From contig CAIQQJ010000169.1 in NCBI GenBank assembly GCA_903873905.1, forward strand, positions 1-55,590: a DNA stretch of 55,590 nt, given 5' to 3'. Shown one piece after another: positions 17,973 through 26,993 of the stretch. The notes beneath the pieces were generated by a model that saw nothing but the letters and a program-made list of their open reading frames with translations, had not been told where the DNA came from and did not search any database. This stretch comes from an uncultured Flavobacteriales bacterium (GTDB lineage Bacteria; Bacteroidota; Bacteroidia; Palsa-965). The translations under genes were made by a program, and so were the position numbers. Each line of letters starts with the position of its first letter. Within the stretch, counting starts at the first letter, position 1.

Positions 17973-19820
17973 TTAGGATAAGGAAAGTAATGGCTTAGAG
18001 TTGTCAATTGAGTTTTCCAAATTTGGTAGGGTAATAATAAATGTAGAACCTTTGTCGAATTCACTTTCAACTACGATGTTGCCATTCAATTTTGAGACAG
18101 CACTTTTGAGAATATATAAGCCAAGCCCTGTTCCGTTGGTATTTGCTGATCCTCTGAAAAATTGAAAAAAAATCTTTTCCTGAATTTCTTTCTGAATACC
18201 AATGCCATTATCGTTCACTTTTATCATAACACCTTTTTCAAAACTGGAAACCTGTAAATACACAAATGATTTTTCTTCTGAATTTTGCTTCCTGTAATTG
18301 ACAGCGTTTGAAACAAGATTATAGATAATCGAATCGAGAAACTTTTGGTCACTGTAAAAATGAATATCAGACTGGATTGAAACCTTGAAGTCCACGATGC
18401 CGGCATCTATTGTATGCTCTATGGATTTAATAATGTTTTTTGTTATTTCAGGGAAATCAATTGGTGAAATTTCCATCTTCTTTTCCTTGGTGTTCATGAC
18501 CTCCACAAAGTCAAGAATCATACTGTTTAATCGCTTTGCGCAAACATCTATTTTGTCTAGGCACTCTTCAATCAATTTAGGATCGGACTCTACCTTTACA
18601 ATGTTTGATAATGCAGATATGGATGACACAGGTCCTTTGAAGTCGTGCGTAGTCCTGTAGAAAAACATATTGAGTTCTTCACTTTTTGATTTAAGTTCTT
18701 CTGCACGTATAGCTAACTGTTGTTGAGTCTGAACCAGTTCTGAAATGTCATGAATCAATAACATCACTTGTTTTTCAATAAATCCAACTTTATAGGCAGT
18801 GGCTGAAATAAGTACAGGAATCTTTTTCCCAGACTCAAGTGTGAGTTGTGCAGAAAAATTGCGGATTTTTTCACCTTCAAGAATCGGGGTATAAAGTTCA
18901 TCTATGAATTTTTCAGGGTCTGTATTTTCTCCTGATAGAAAGTCATCTATTTTTATATGTTCAAGGTTAAGGTTATCTATGCCAAGTGCCTTTTGTCCTT
19001 CATCATTGACGAATAATATTTTTCTGTTTGGAGTTAGGACAATGAGAATATCAGTCATGGCCTTCAAAATTGTTCTCGTCTTTAAGGATTCTGAAATGTT
19101 GAACAACTTGTACTTTTTCATGGCAAAAAGAATTGCAATTGAAATGGTGATCATGAATGTAGAAGCGACAGGCAGTTGAATTGAGTGATAAAAATATGGA
19201 ATAACAACTTCGGTTGAAATTCCCACTAGTACAGGAATTGATAGACCTATTGTAATGATCATCACCTGCTTTCGCAAGGAATGTCCTTTGGGGAGTTTGT
19301 TCCAATAATAAATTAGGAAAGACAACATGAATAAGCCCTGGAATGAAATCCAGTTTTCCATAATGCGCAATAGTGGTGTCCCGTTAGGTACGTAAGCCCA
19401 TCCCCAAAACGAGTCATGAACATATATATAATCATTGACATCGATCAAGCTGAGAAGGAGAAGTAAAATTGCTGGGGCATAAATTATTGCCTGAAAAATC
19501 AAAGACTCTGCTATGTTTTTCTTTCCAACTAGGAAATAGCAAAAATGTATTCCCAATGGCATAATAAATATCCAACTGATGCAGAATAAGCTATTCCAAA
19601 AAAGTGCTGTTTCAGCGGAGCTACTTGACCGTATTAAAATATCTGCCATTTGCCAACCCAGCTGGGCCAATACAAAAAGAATGAAAGCCTTCGATGTTTT
19701 GTTATTCTGAAATTTAATACTCACATAAAAAAGAATATAAATATTCAGAAGTGCAGGTATTGCCCCTAAAAGAAACGATGTCCAGTGTGAAATATCAATA
19801 TTTAATAAATTATTAATCAT
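17973..19820 (-). CDS. Sensor histidine kinase with N-terminal 7TM region and PAS domain
   Basis: 615 residues. Residues 10-240 carry seven or eight membrane helices of the 7TM histidine-kinase N-terminal type (LAQLGWQMADILIR, ISWIFIMPLGIHFCYFLVGK). A PAS domain is at about 250-365 (ILIVLTPNRKILFVNDEGQKAL). The dimerisation domain has the phosphoacceptor H392 in FYRTTHDFKGPVSS. The ATPase domain has SIIYNLVSNAVNYRKQ (N box), NDNGIGIQ (G1) and GTGLGLYILKSAV (G2). No response regulator gene is adjacent, so its partner is unknown. It is transcribed toward the mla operon, and its start faces the 437-base gap before the Tim44-like gene. Confidence 0.88.
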   Translation of the reverse strand: MINNLLNIDISHWTSFLLGAIPALLNIYILFYVSIKFQNNKTSKAFILFVLAQLGWQMADILIRSSSSAETALFWNSLFCISWIFIMPLGIHFCYFLVGKKNIAESLIFQAIIYAPAILLLLLSLIDVNDYIYVHDSFWGWAYVPNGTPLLRIMENWISFQGLFMLSFLIYYWNKLPKGHSLRKQVMIITIGLSIPVLVGISTEVVIPYFYHSIQLPVASTFMITISIAILFAMKKYKLFNISESLKTRTILKAMTDILIVLTPNRKILFVNDEGQKALGIDNLNLEHIKIDDFLSGENTDPEKFIDELYTPILEGEKIRNFSAQLTLESGKKIPVLISATAYKVGFIEKQVMLLIHDISELVQTQQQLAIRAEELKSKSEELNMFFYRTTHDFKGPVSSISALSNIVKVESDPKLIEECLDKIDVCAKRLNSMILDFVEVMNTKEKKMEISPIDFPEITKNIIKSIEHTIDAGIVDFKVSIQSDIHFYSDQKFLDSIIYNLVSNAVNYRKQNSEEKSFVYLQVSSFEKGVMIKVNDNGIGIQKEIQEKIFFQFFRGSANTNGTGLGLYILKSAVSKLNGNIVVESEFDKGSTFIITLPNLENSIDNSKPLLSLS

Positions 19821-20257
19821 GAAATATATTTTGGCAGATGCAAAATTAGATCAGTATCGGAGCTTATTGGAACAAAGGGAAAATTTGCGTCAACTATCAG
19901 AACAAAATCAAATACAATTTACGGACTAATGAAGGATTCATAAAAAAAACAGAATCGGTAACTTACCTATGTAAGATATTTGCATTATTTGTAAAAATAG
20001 CAATGTTGTAAAATGATGAAAATATGCTCGGTGTTAATGAATTGGCAAAATTCATCAAAAAAACCCTCATACGTTTGATAGGCTCCGTTTTGATTGCGGA
20101 TATTTTTCCAATCTACTGAGGCACGGACTGAGATACTTTAAAAAAACACAAAATGAGACGCCCTATTCAACAGTTTTCTTGAAAATTCAGATTTCTGTCT
20201 TTATATTGCAAGTAAATGTCCTAGTTTTAATGGTATTCAAACGAATCTAATTTTCCC
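19821..20257. other. Divergent intergenic region, no gene seen
   Basis: 437 bases between the histidine kinase (minus) and the Tim44-like gene (plus). It must hold both promoters. No open frame with convincing codon content, no TGAT-N4-ATCA palindrome and no strong hairpin was found. Confidence 0.5.
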
Positions 20258-22084
20258 ATGAATTTCATAACCCAATTGCTAAGTGTTTTTTTTGGAAAAA
20301 ATAGAAAATGGATTTTTTCCCTTTTGTTTATTGTCGTAACAATTCAACTCCTTGCAAGTGCAGGTGGCGGCGGTGGTGGTGGATCGAGTAGCCATGATGG
20401 TGGTGGCTTTTTGGCCATTCTTTGGTACATTTTCCTGCTGATTCCATTCCCCTGGAATTTCGTTACGATTGGAGTAATCGTTACGTTGTATTATTTCACA
20501 AGAAAAAAGGTGAAAACATTTTCCGGCTTAAACAAGATCGCTTCATTTGATAGCATGGCGGAACAAACCAGTTCCATTCCTCCTGATTTTTTACAACGAA
20601 ATCCTTCTTTCAATGAAACGGAATTTTATGGAAAGGTAAATACCGCTTTCATGAATATTCAGGATGCGTGGATGAAACAGGATTTGTCTGGCGTTCGTCA
20701 ATGGATTTCTGATGGCGTATGGCAACGTTTCAATACGCAATTTATTACCATGAAAGCGCTCGGTCAAAAAAATACAATGAGCGATATCTCTGTAAAAAAG
20801 ATAATTATTTCCGATGTTCAACGTGATGGAAATTATGACATTATCGATGTGGGTATTCACTTTACGATGATGGATAATTTTGTTACAGAAAAATATGATC
20901 AATTAAGTTCAGGTGGACAATTAGAGAATGTAGAGTATTGGACGTTCATTAGGAAAACGGGTGTTGCTGAAAAGGACATGTTTCATTCACAAAATTGTCC
21001 TTCCTGCGGAGCTCCTCTTCCGAAAAACATGGGTGAAGTTGGTAAATGTGAAAGTTGTGGAGTGATTACAACACTGGGAGATTACGATTGGGTGCTTTCA
21101 GAAATTACACAAGCTGCAGACTACGCGAATGACAATAATAAACTGGATAAGAATGGAAAACTCACTTTGCGAATTCGCGAAGCAATGAAACTTGATCCAG
21201 ATTTTTCAGTTCAGTTTATGGAAGACAAAGCTTCCAACGCCTATATGCAAATTCAATCCGCGCTTGTTACAAAAAAACCGGAACGCATGCGAAGGTTTGT
21301 TGACAATGCAGTTTTTGAAAATATGAGTGAGCAAATAAAAAAGGAGCCTCCTTATGTTTTCAATCGACTTTATTTGAATAGCGTAACGCTCATGGATTAT
21401 TTCCAGGAAAAAGGGAAAGACAACATGGTGCTTGCATTCAAACGCACAGCGCAACGCGTAGATATTTCCACAGGCAAATTGGTTTTGCTTGATTCAGCGA
21501 TGTACACTTCAAATGAAATCATGGTGATGTCTCGTGATATCGGCGCGGGAGTTCCGAAAGGTTCTTTGTATGCGCACTCTTGTCCTACATGTGCGGGTCC
21601 AATTGGTGATACTGTTGATACAAAATGTAGTTATTGCGGTGGAGAATTGAACAGTACAAAGAATGAGTGGATCATCACGCAATTATTACCTGCACAACAA
21701 TATGCTTCTGTTGCAAATGCACAGAATTTCCCTCTTATCACGCACGCAGGTGTGCAGGATCTCGATCCATTATTCAAGGTTCGTGATTATGCATTGAATA
21801 ATGTCATGATGATTGTTGCGGCTGATGGAGTTTTTAATCAAGAGGAAATTGATTTTACAATGAAGCTTGCGAAGAAACTGGGTTACGATAATGACAAGCT
21901 CGCGGGTATGTATGATCTCGCGAAAAATAATCAACTTACAGTTCGTTTGCCGGAAGATCAGAAAAACGCATTGAAGGTTTATGCAATCATGATGAAAGCT
22001 GCTGCGGCTGATGGAAACATTGCACCAGAAGAACAAGCAATTCTTGATGACGTTCAAGCGAGGATTACAAAAATGGCTGCGTAG
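20258..22084 (+). CDS. Membrane protein with two Tim44-like domains, two zinc ribbons and a TerB-like C-terminus
   Basis: 608 residues. There is an N-terminal helix (about 17-35), a glycine/serine run (AGGGGGGGSSSHDGGG) and a second helix (about 50-75). Two Tim44/MRPL45-like segments follow at about 110-240 (FYGKVNTAFMNIQDAWMKQDLSGVRQWIS) and 315-435 (AYMQIQSALVTKKPERMRRFVDNAVF). Each ends in a four-cysteine zinc ribbon (CPSCGAPL...CESCG near 246; CPTCAGPI...CSYCG near 440). Residues 515-605 form a helical TerB-like domain (IVAADGVFNQEEIDFTMKLA, KAAAADGNIAPEEQAIL). Tim44-like folds bind membranes or unfolded chains, and TerB-like domains occur in envelope-stress systems. Function inferred only as envelope-associated; the domain assignments are by eye. 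Confidence 0.75.
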   Translation: MNFITQLLSVFFGKNRKWIFSLLFIVVTIQLLASAGGGGGGGSSSHDGGGFLAILWYIFLLIPFPWNFVTIGVIVTLYYFTRKKVKTFSGLNKIASFDSMAEQTSSIPPDFLQRNPSFNETEFYGKVNTAFMNIQDAWMKQDLSGVRQWISDGVWQRFNTQFITMKALGQKNTMSDISVKKIIISDVQRDGNYDIIDVGIHFTMMDNFVTEKYDQLSSGGQLENVEYWTFIRKTGVAEKDMFHSQNCPSCGAPLPKNMGEVGKCESCGVITTLGDYDWVLSEITQAADYANDNNKLDKNGKLTLRIREAMKLDPDFSVQFMEDKASNAYMQIQSALVTKKPERMRRFVDNAVFENMSEQIKKEPPYVFNRLYLNSVTLMDYFQEKGKDNMVLAFKRTAQRVDISTGKLVLLDSAMYTSNEIMVMSRDIGAGVPKGSLYAHSCPTCAGPIGDTVDTKCSYCGGELNSTKNEWIITQLLPAQQYASVANAQNFPLITHAGVQDLDPLFKVRDYALNNVMMIVAADGVFNQEEIDFTMKLAKKLGYDNDKLAGMYDLAKNNQLTVRLPEDQKNALKVYAIMMKAAAADGNIAPEEQAILDDVQARITKMAA

Positions 22085-22108
22085 AAACAGTTTTTCATAT
22101 TTCGAATT

Positions 22109-22144
22109 ACACAAAACCCCGGCACTCATGTTGGGGTTTTGTGT
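22109..22144. terminator. Rho-independent terminator after the Tim44-like gene
   Basis: A perfect 12-bp stem ACACAAAACCCC / GGGGTTTTGTGT with a 12-base loop, 24 bases past the stop codon. The A and T runs are inside the stem, so it could act on either strand. Confidence 0.7.
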
Positions 22145-22205
22145 ATACTTGTAACACTCGGCTTTAAATCAAATAACCCCTCAAATTATTTTCATAAACC
22201 GCCCA

Positions 22206-23090
22206 ATGAAAATATCTTCCTCTCCATTTTTTGCTGCACTATTTCTTGCAGCATTTCTTTCTTTACCTCTCAAGGCACAGGTTTTTATCGATCTCCTTAA
22301 TTTTAATGCGCAAACATTCCAGAGTACGTATAAGGATTCCATCCAGTCGAAAAATCTTACTACAAATTATAATCTGAATGTTTTTTTGCCAAAAAAATTC
22401 AAGAATGGCAATACATTCATGTTTCGAATTGCTGGAGAAAATTTGCATTCTGTTTATCAATCTTCCTATTCAAATTTGTATTCAATCTCCATACCAATTG
22501 GATTTCAATTTGTAAGCAAGAATAAAAAGTGGAAAACATTGGTGATGGGAATTCCGAAAATCGCTTCTGACTTGAAGGATAATTTGTCGAAGGATGTTCA
22601 ATATGGAGGAACTGTTTTATTTACTTATGTTCAAAATGATTCCTTATTGAAATTGAAATTCGGACTTTATTATAATCGTGAATGTTTTGGGAATTTTTTC
22701 GTGCCGCTTGTCGGCCTTGATTGGAAAGCAACAAATAGAATTTCTGTTTACGGAATACTTCCTAATAATATGCGGGTTGAATTTAAAGTCAATAGCAAAT
22801 TATATTTCGGAATGGGCTATAAAAATTATCAGCGATCTTATCGTTTGTCAAGGCAATTCAACGATGATTTCGTGCGCATTAAAGAAGGTCAGCTAAAACT
22901 CTTTGTGGATTTTTATACAAAAATGAAAGTTGTGTTTTTTACTGATGTGGCTTATGGAATTAAGTACAGTTTAGTTCAATATGATTATGCAGATGCGAAA
23001 CTTGTTCATTTAAATAATCCAGTTTATTCTCCAATGAAAAATGGCTTCATGTTTACCGCAGGTCTGGCTTACAGATTGAGAATGGATTGA
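22206..23090 (+). CDS. Outer-membrane beta-barrel candidate (DUF6268-like)
   Basis: 294 residues. The signal peptide ends at LPLKAQ (about 25). The mature part is a series of alternating strands with aromatic girdles (NYNLNVFLPKKFKNGNTFMF, LYSISIPIGFQFVSKNKKWKT, LKLKFGLYYNRECFGNFFVP, ISVYGILPNNMRVEFKVNSK). It ends in AGLAYRLRMD. The length and pattern resemble the DUF6268 outer-membrane family of Bacteroidota. Function unknown. It follows a terminator and precedes an ABC exporter gene by 105 bases; a shared transcript is possible but not shown. Confidence 0.6.
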   Translation: MKISSSPFFAALFLAAFLSLPLKAQVFIDLLNFNAQTFQSTYKDSIQSKNLTTNYNLNVFLPKKFKNGNTFMFRIAGENLHSVYQSSYSNLYSISIPIGFQFVSKNKKWKTLVMGIPKIASDLKDNLSKDVQYGGTVLFTYVQNDSLLKLKFGLYYNRECFGNFFVPLVGLDWKATNRISVYGILPNNMRVEFKVNSKLYFGMGYKNYQRSYRLSRQFNDDFVRIKEGQLKLFVDFYTKMKVVFFTDVAYGIKYSLVQYDYADAKLVHLNNPVYSPMKNGFMFTAGLAYRLRMD

Positions 23091-23143
23091 AATCTTGATT
23101 GCATTTTAGTTTTCTCTTCCTCCTTCCATTTTGGAAACTCGCA

Positions 23144-23191
23144 TTGACAATTGTCAGTTTTACAGTATGGCAAAAAATGACATTACCTTTG
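23144..23191 (+). promoter_or_regulatory. TGAC-N4-GTCA palindrome and TACCTTTG element before the ABC exporter
   Basis: TTGACAATTGTCAG at 23144-23157 contains a perfect TGACAATTGTCA palindrome. TACCTTTG at 23184-23191 fully matches TAnnTTTG and ends only 4 bases before the ATG at 23196, so the transcript would be nearly leaderless if this start codon is used. The palindrome centre is 40.5 bases from the -7 end. Confidence 0.4.
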
Positions 23192-23195
23192 CAAA

Positions 23196-24965
23196 ATGAA
23201 ATTGCTTTACTCTTATTTGAAACAATACTGGGGACTTATTTTCCTCGCCTTATTCTTGGCAGCAGTCAACCAGATTTTTTCCTTGCTTGATCCTTGGATT
23301 TTCAGAAAAATCATTGATGGATATGTGGTAACGAAAGACAAGAAAATTCTTCCTGGACTTGGTTCTGAAGTTTTTTTCAGAGGAGCCGGAATGTTGATTC
23401 TCGCTGCGATGGGTGTGGCAATGGTTTCTAGAATTGCAAAAGCATTTCAGGATTATTATGTAAACGTTGTAACACAACGATTGGGTGCACAAATTTATTC
23501 TGATGGTTTGCGACATTCATTGGAATTACCTTATTCCGTTTTTGAAGATCAACGAAGTGGTGAGACACTAGGTATTTTACAAAAAGTGAGAACTGATGTA
23601 GAAAAATTGATTGCCGCATTTGTGAATGTGTTGTTCACTTCATTGATTGGAGTAATCTTCGTGATGTTTTATGCCATCAGTGTTTATTGGGTTGTTGCTC
23701 CAATTTATTTTTTGACTATTCCTCTTCTGGGCATTCTGAGTTATGTGCTGAGCAAAAAAATAAAAGTCATTCAGAAAACGATTGTTAAGGAAACAACAGC
23801 ATTGGCAGGCTCAACAACAGAATCACTTAGAAATATAGAATTGGTAAAAAGTTTGGGACTTGCAGAACAAGAAACAAATAGGTTGAATGCAACTACTGGA
23901 AAAATATTGAAACTTGAATTAAAAAAGGTGAAATATTTGAGAAGTTTGAATTTCATTCAAGGAACGTTTGTCAATTTGTTGCGCAACGTTATTCTTTTTC
24001 TGATGCTTTATCTTGTTTTCATTGGTAAAATATCTGTTGGTGAATTTTTCTCTTTGTTTATTTATTCCTTTTTTATTTTTGGACCTCTTCAGGAATTGGG
24101 AAACATCATTAATATTTATCGGGAGGCTGAGGTGTCACTTGAAAATTTCAATGCCATTCTCAAAACACCAATTGATGAGAAACCCGAAAATCCGATTTTG
24201 CTAAATGAAATTCACACACTCGAGTTCAAAAATGTGGATTTCAAACATCGGTCCGCTTCATCCAATGCAATAGAAAAAATATCTTTTCGTGCTGATGTGG
24301 GAGAGACAATTGCTTTTGTAGGACCTTCAGGTTCTGGGAAATCCACATTGGTAAAATTATTGGTTGGATTATACAAACCATTGGCTGGTGAAATCCATTA
24401 CAATGATTTCGAAGGAACAAAAGTGGATCTTGATAAACTCAGAGAACTCATTGGATTGGTAACACAAGACACACAATTGTTTTCTGGAACAATTAGGGAA
24501 AATCTTTTATTCGTTGCACCGAAAGCTACAGATGCCGAGTGTATTGAGGTCATGAAGAAAGCTGCGTGCACAAGTTTGTTATCGCGTGCTGATAAAGGTT
24601 TAGATACGATAATTGGAGAAGGTGGTGTGAAAGTTTCTGGTGGAGAAAAACAAAGATTATCAATCGCAAGGGCATTGCTACGTCGACCATCACTTTTGGT
24701 TTTTGATGAAGCGACCTCTTCACTTGATTCCATTACAGAGGAAGAAATTAGCAAAACAGTTCGCGATGTTTCTCAAAGTAAAAAACACATTACGATTTTA
24801 GTGGCGCATCGCCTGTCTACAATAATGCACGCTGATAAAATATTTGTTCTTGAAAGAGGAAGGATCACCGAATTGGGCCGCCACGAAGAATTGCTTGCTG
24901 AAAAAGGATTGTATTATGCGATGTGGAGACAGCAAATTGGTGAAAGAGAAATGTCAAACGTATGA
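23196..24965 (+). CDS. ABC exporter, fused permease and ATPase (MsbA/multidrug type)
   Basis: 589 residues. Six transmembrane helices span 1-320 (LYSYLKQYWGLIFLALFLAA and onward). The ATPase has Walker A FVGPSGSGKSTLVKLLVG, Q-loop LVTQDTQLFSGTIRENL, signature KVSGGEKQRLSIARALL, Walker B LLVFDEATSSLDS and switch H in ILVAHRLSTI. It is a half-transporter that acts as a homodimer in the inner membrane. It could flip lipids or export a small molecule; no neighbouring gene defines the substrate. The gene is full length. Confidence 0.92.
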   Translation: MKLLYSYLKQYWGLIFLALFLAAVNQIFSLLDPWIFRKIIDGYVVTKDKKILPGLGSEVFFRGAGMLILAAMGVAMVSRIAKAFQDYYVNVVTQRLGAQIYSDGLRHSLELPYSVFEDQRSGETLGILQKVRTDVEKLIAAFVNVLFTSLIGVIFVMFYAISVYWVVAPIYFLTIPLLGILSYVLSKKIKVIQKTIVKETTALAGSTTESLRNIELVKSLGLAEQETNRLNATTGKILKLELKKVKYLRSLNFIQGTFVNLLRNVILFLMLYLVFIGKISVGEFFSLFIYSFFIFGPLQELGNIINIYREAEVSLENFNAILKTPIDEKPENPILLNEIHTLEFKNVDFKHRSASSNAIEKISFRADVGETIAFVGPSGSGKSTLVKLLVGLYKPLAGEIHYNDFEGTKVDLDKLRELIGLVTQDTQLFSGTIRENLLFVAPKATDAECIEVMKKAACTSLLSRADKGLDTIIGEGGVKVSGGEKQRLSIARALLRRPSLLVFDEATSSLDSITEEEISKTVRDVSQSKKHITILVAHRLSTIMHADKIFVLERGRITELGRHEELLAEKGLYYAMWRQQIGEREMSNV

Positions 24966-25004
24966 TTTGCATTTCAAGCATGAGTGTTTGGAATTGCTTT
25001 CTTT

Positions 25005-25409
25005 TCAGTCAGTCTGAGAACTAAAAACAGAATCTCCTTTTATGAATTTTATCTGATAAATAAAATCATCAATTAGCTCGCGTTCTGCTCGTGTAATTGG
25101 CGGAAATGCCGCGGCTACTTTTTTCATCACTCCGATAAAATGATTTTTCAAATTTTCACTTACATATTGACTGTTCAATTTCATTTCCTTTAATGCCCAT
25201 TCATAAGCAGTTTCACTATCCATTCCTTCTTTTTGAAGAATATGGAAAATAATTTCCGTTATGTCAAAACCGGCTTTGTGTGTCCGGAATTCCTCTTCAA
25301 GAATAGCCTGCAATTTATTCTTTTCCTCTTGCTGGATTTTTCCATCCGCCTGAGCAATTGCATAGGCAGCCTCACCTAAAGCATAATAAAGTCGTTCGAT
25401 CGGTGTCAT
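25005..25409 (-). CDS. TerB-like helical protein
   Basis: 134 residues, all-helical, with the acidic helix-loop pattern of TerB/tellurite-resistance domains (AYAIAQADGKIQQEEKNKLQAIL and VAAAFPPITRAERELIDDFI). It starts 10 bases after the universal stress gene upstream, so it is the second gene of that operon and should share its FNR-like promoter. A second TerB-like domain occurs in the 608-residue protein at 20258-22084. Function unknown; TerB-like domains are usually tied to envelope or metal stress. Confidence 0.7.
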   Translation of the reverse strand: MTPIERLYYALGEAAYAIAQADGKIQQEEKNKLQAILEEEFRTHKAGFDITEIIFHILQKEGMDSETAYEWALKEMKLNSQYVSENLKNHFIGVMKKVAAAFPPITRAERELIDDFIYQIKFIKGDSVFSSQTD

Positions 25410-25419
25410 GTTTTTCGTT

Positions 25420-26253
25420 TTAGAGTTCGGTGTGATGTTCAGGTAAAATCAGCAGTGGTATATTCGAGTTGAAGGCAAGTTCTTTTGTAGTGCTCTTATT
25501 GAACAATCTTTGAATCCAATTCATGCGGTGAGGAATCGCTGCAATCCAATCTGCATTTATTGAATCAGAAGTTTTGTAAATGCTGTGTGTAACATCACCA
25601 TCATTTTCATAGTGCCAAGTATGAGGATACTCTTTGAGTAAATTCTCTAGACGATGACTCGTACTATTCATGCCAACTGAAACCTGTTCCAGCTTTTTAG
25701 GCATGGCATTGAGAATATGTATGGCAGCATTAAACTGTGCGGCGAGTTCCTTTAGAATATCCAATTCATGCCAACCGGCTTTTGTTATAAGATCTGTGGC
25801 AAGAAGAATTTTTTTAGGCACTTTGAATTTTGCTTTTTCAGGAATGATCAGGACGGGGAATTTATCTCGTTTGATAAAAGCGGTAACAACACTTCCGAAT
25901 ACTTGTTCAACAGGAGCGGTATGCCGAATTCCCATTACCACAAGGCCAACCTTGTTTTTAATTCCGATCGTTTCGATTTCTTCTGTTGGAAAACCAGTTG
26001 CTTGAAATGCTTTTATTTTTATTCCCCATTTTATTTCTAGACGAGCAGCTTCTTCGTCAATCGCTTTTTGTTCTTCTTTTGCAAGATCATTTACAGGAAA
26101 TGGAATGGCAAATCCTTCACCTCCAATTGCAGGAATCATCCATGCATGAAAAATGTGAAGCGGCGCGTTGCACGCTTTTGCTAATTGTGCTGCATAATCT
26201 GCTGCATGATTTGCAGCTTGGGAAAAATCGGTAGCAATTAAAATCGGTTTCAT
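25420..26253 (-). CDS. Universal stress protein, tandem UspA domains (copy 1)
   Basis: 277 residues with two Usp domains (about 1-143 and 148-277). The first opens MKPILIATDFSQAANHAADYAAQLAK and closes with a GxRH-x9-G-S/T-V element (VVMGIRHTAPVEQVFGSVVTAFI), which suggests nucleotide binding. The second is less regular (PKKILLATDLITKAGWHELDIL). The frame is open 16 codons upstream, but 26253 fits the family start and leaves room for the promoter at 26299-26342. It forms an operon with the TerB-like gene. Tandem Usp proteins are typical of energy-limitation and hypoxia regulons. Confidence 0.9.
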   Translation of the reverse strand: MKPILIATDFSQAANHAADYAAQLAKACNAPLHIFHAWMIPAIGGEGFAIPFPVNDLAKEEQKAIDEEAARLEIKWGIKIKAFQATGFPTEEIETIGIKNKVGLVVMGIRHTAPVEQVFGSVVTAFIKRDKFPVLIIPEKAKFKVPKKILLATDLITKAGWHELDILKELAAQFNAAIHILNAMPKKLEQVSVGMNSTSHRLENLLKEYPHTWHYENDGDVTHSIYKTSDSINADWIAAIPHRMNWIQRLFNKSTTKELAFNSNIPLLILPEHHTEL

Positions 26254-26298
26254 ATGGATACTATTTATGCCCATTAAACGCAATGGTTTATTATGTAA

Positions 26299-26342
26299 CA
26301 AAGTAATAATTTGATCCTTGAATTATGTGTGATTATGATCAC
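26299..26342 (-). promoter_or_regulatory. FNR-like operator and -7 element of usp copy 1
   Basis: GTGATTATGATCAC at 26329-26342 has perfect 5-bp arms around four bases. On the minus strand TTACTTTG (26306-26299) is a 5-of-6 match to TAnnTTTG. The palindrome centre is 36.5 bases from its last G, placing the operator at about -41 of a start near 26295. No TTG at -33 is seen, as expected for an activator-dependent promoter. Confidence 0.7.
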
Positions 26343-26479
26343 TCAATAGCGTGATTGAATTCAGGTTTAATATTTCATTGAGCAATTGGTAATTCAAATT
26401 CGTTTTTTCTGTTTCTATTTACGCAAAAATGAGAAACGTAAATATTGATTCTATTGTATGATGAGCAATATAGAATGAA

Positions 26480-26523
26480 GTGATCTTGATCAAGACTTGT
26501 TTTTGATGGATAGGATAATTTTA
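26480..26523 (+). promoter_or_regulatory. FNR-like operator and -7 element of the DUF2267 operon
   Basis: GTGATCTTGATCAA at 26480-26493 (perfect NTGAT-N4-ATCAN). The TAATTTTA at 26516-26523 ends exactly 36.5 bases from its centre. The start codon is at 26537, giving a very short leader. Confidence 0.65.
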
Positions 26524-26536
26524 TAAAAAAAATACC

Positions 26537-26983
26537 ATGGCACTAAATTTTGAAAACTACGCAATCAAGGGAAACCAGTTTATGCGTGAGCTGTCAGAAA
26601 AATTGGGCTTTGAAGATGAACCCCAAAGAGCAGCTCGAATTCTAAAATCCGTTTTGCATACATTACGGGATCATCTTACAATTGAGGAATCATTACAGAT
26701 GTTGGCACAACTCCCAATGTTTCTCAAGGCAATTTATGTTGAAGGCTGGTCAGCAAAGAAAAAAAAGAAGATTTCACACATCAGTGAATTCTTGGATGAA
26801 GTTTGGGAAAATGACGGAAGGTCAGCCCGCAATGATTTTGGGGATGGAGAAGAAACTCTAGCAGATATAGTTATGGTTTTCCTGATGCTTAGAAATTATG
26901 TTTCAGAGGGAGAAATGAATAATATCACCGCAGTCCTTCCAAAAGAATTGAAGCCGCTAATTAGTCTGTCTTTTGTTGCTTAA
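26537..26983 (+). CDS. DUF2267 family protein
   Basis: 148 residues. It shows the usual DUF2267 features: an N-terminal FMRELSEKLGFEDEPQRAARIL helix, LHTLRDHLTIEESLQMLAQLPMFLKAIYVEGW, and a C-terminal VMVFLMLRNYVSEGEMNNITAVLPKEL, the two-lobed arrangement typical of the family. The biochemical function is unknown, but the family is often found beside Usp, Hsp20 and BON genes. It is the first gene of a likely DUF2267, hibernation factor, PEP synthase transcript, with an FNR-like operator directly upstream. Confidence 0.85.
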   Translation: MALNFENYAIKGNQFMRELSEKLGFEDEPQRAARILKSVLHTLRDHLTIEESLQMLAQLPMFLKAIYVEGWSAKKKKKISHISEFLDEVWENDGRSARNDFGDGEETLADIVMVFLMLRNYVSEGEMNNITAVLPKELKPLISLSFVA

Positions 26984-26993
26984 AAAATGTTTT

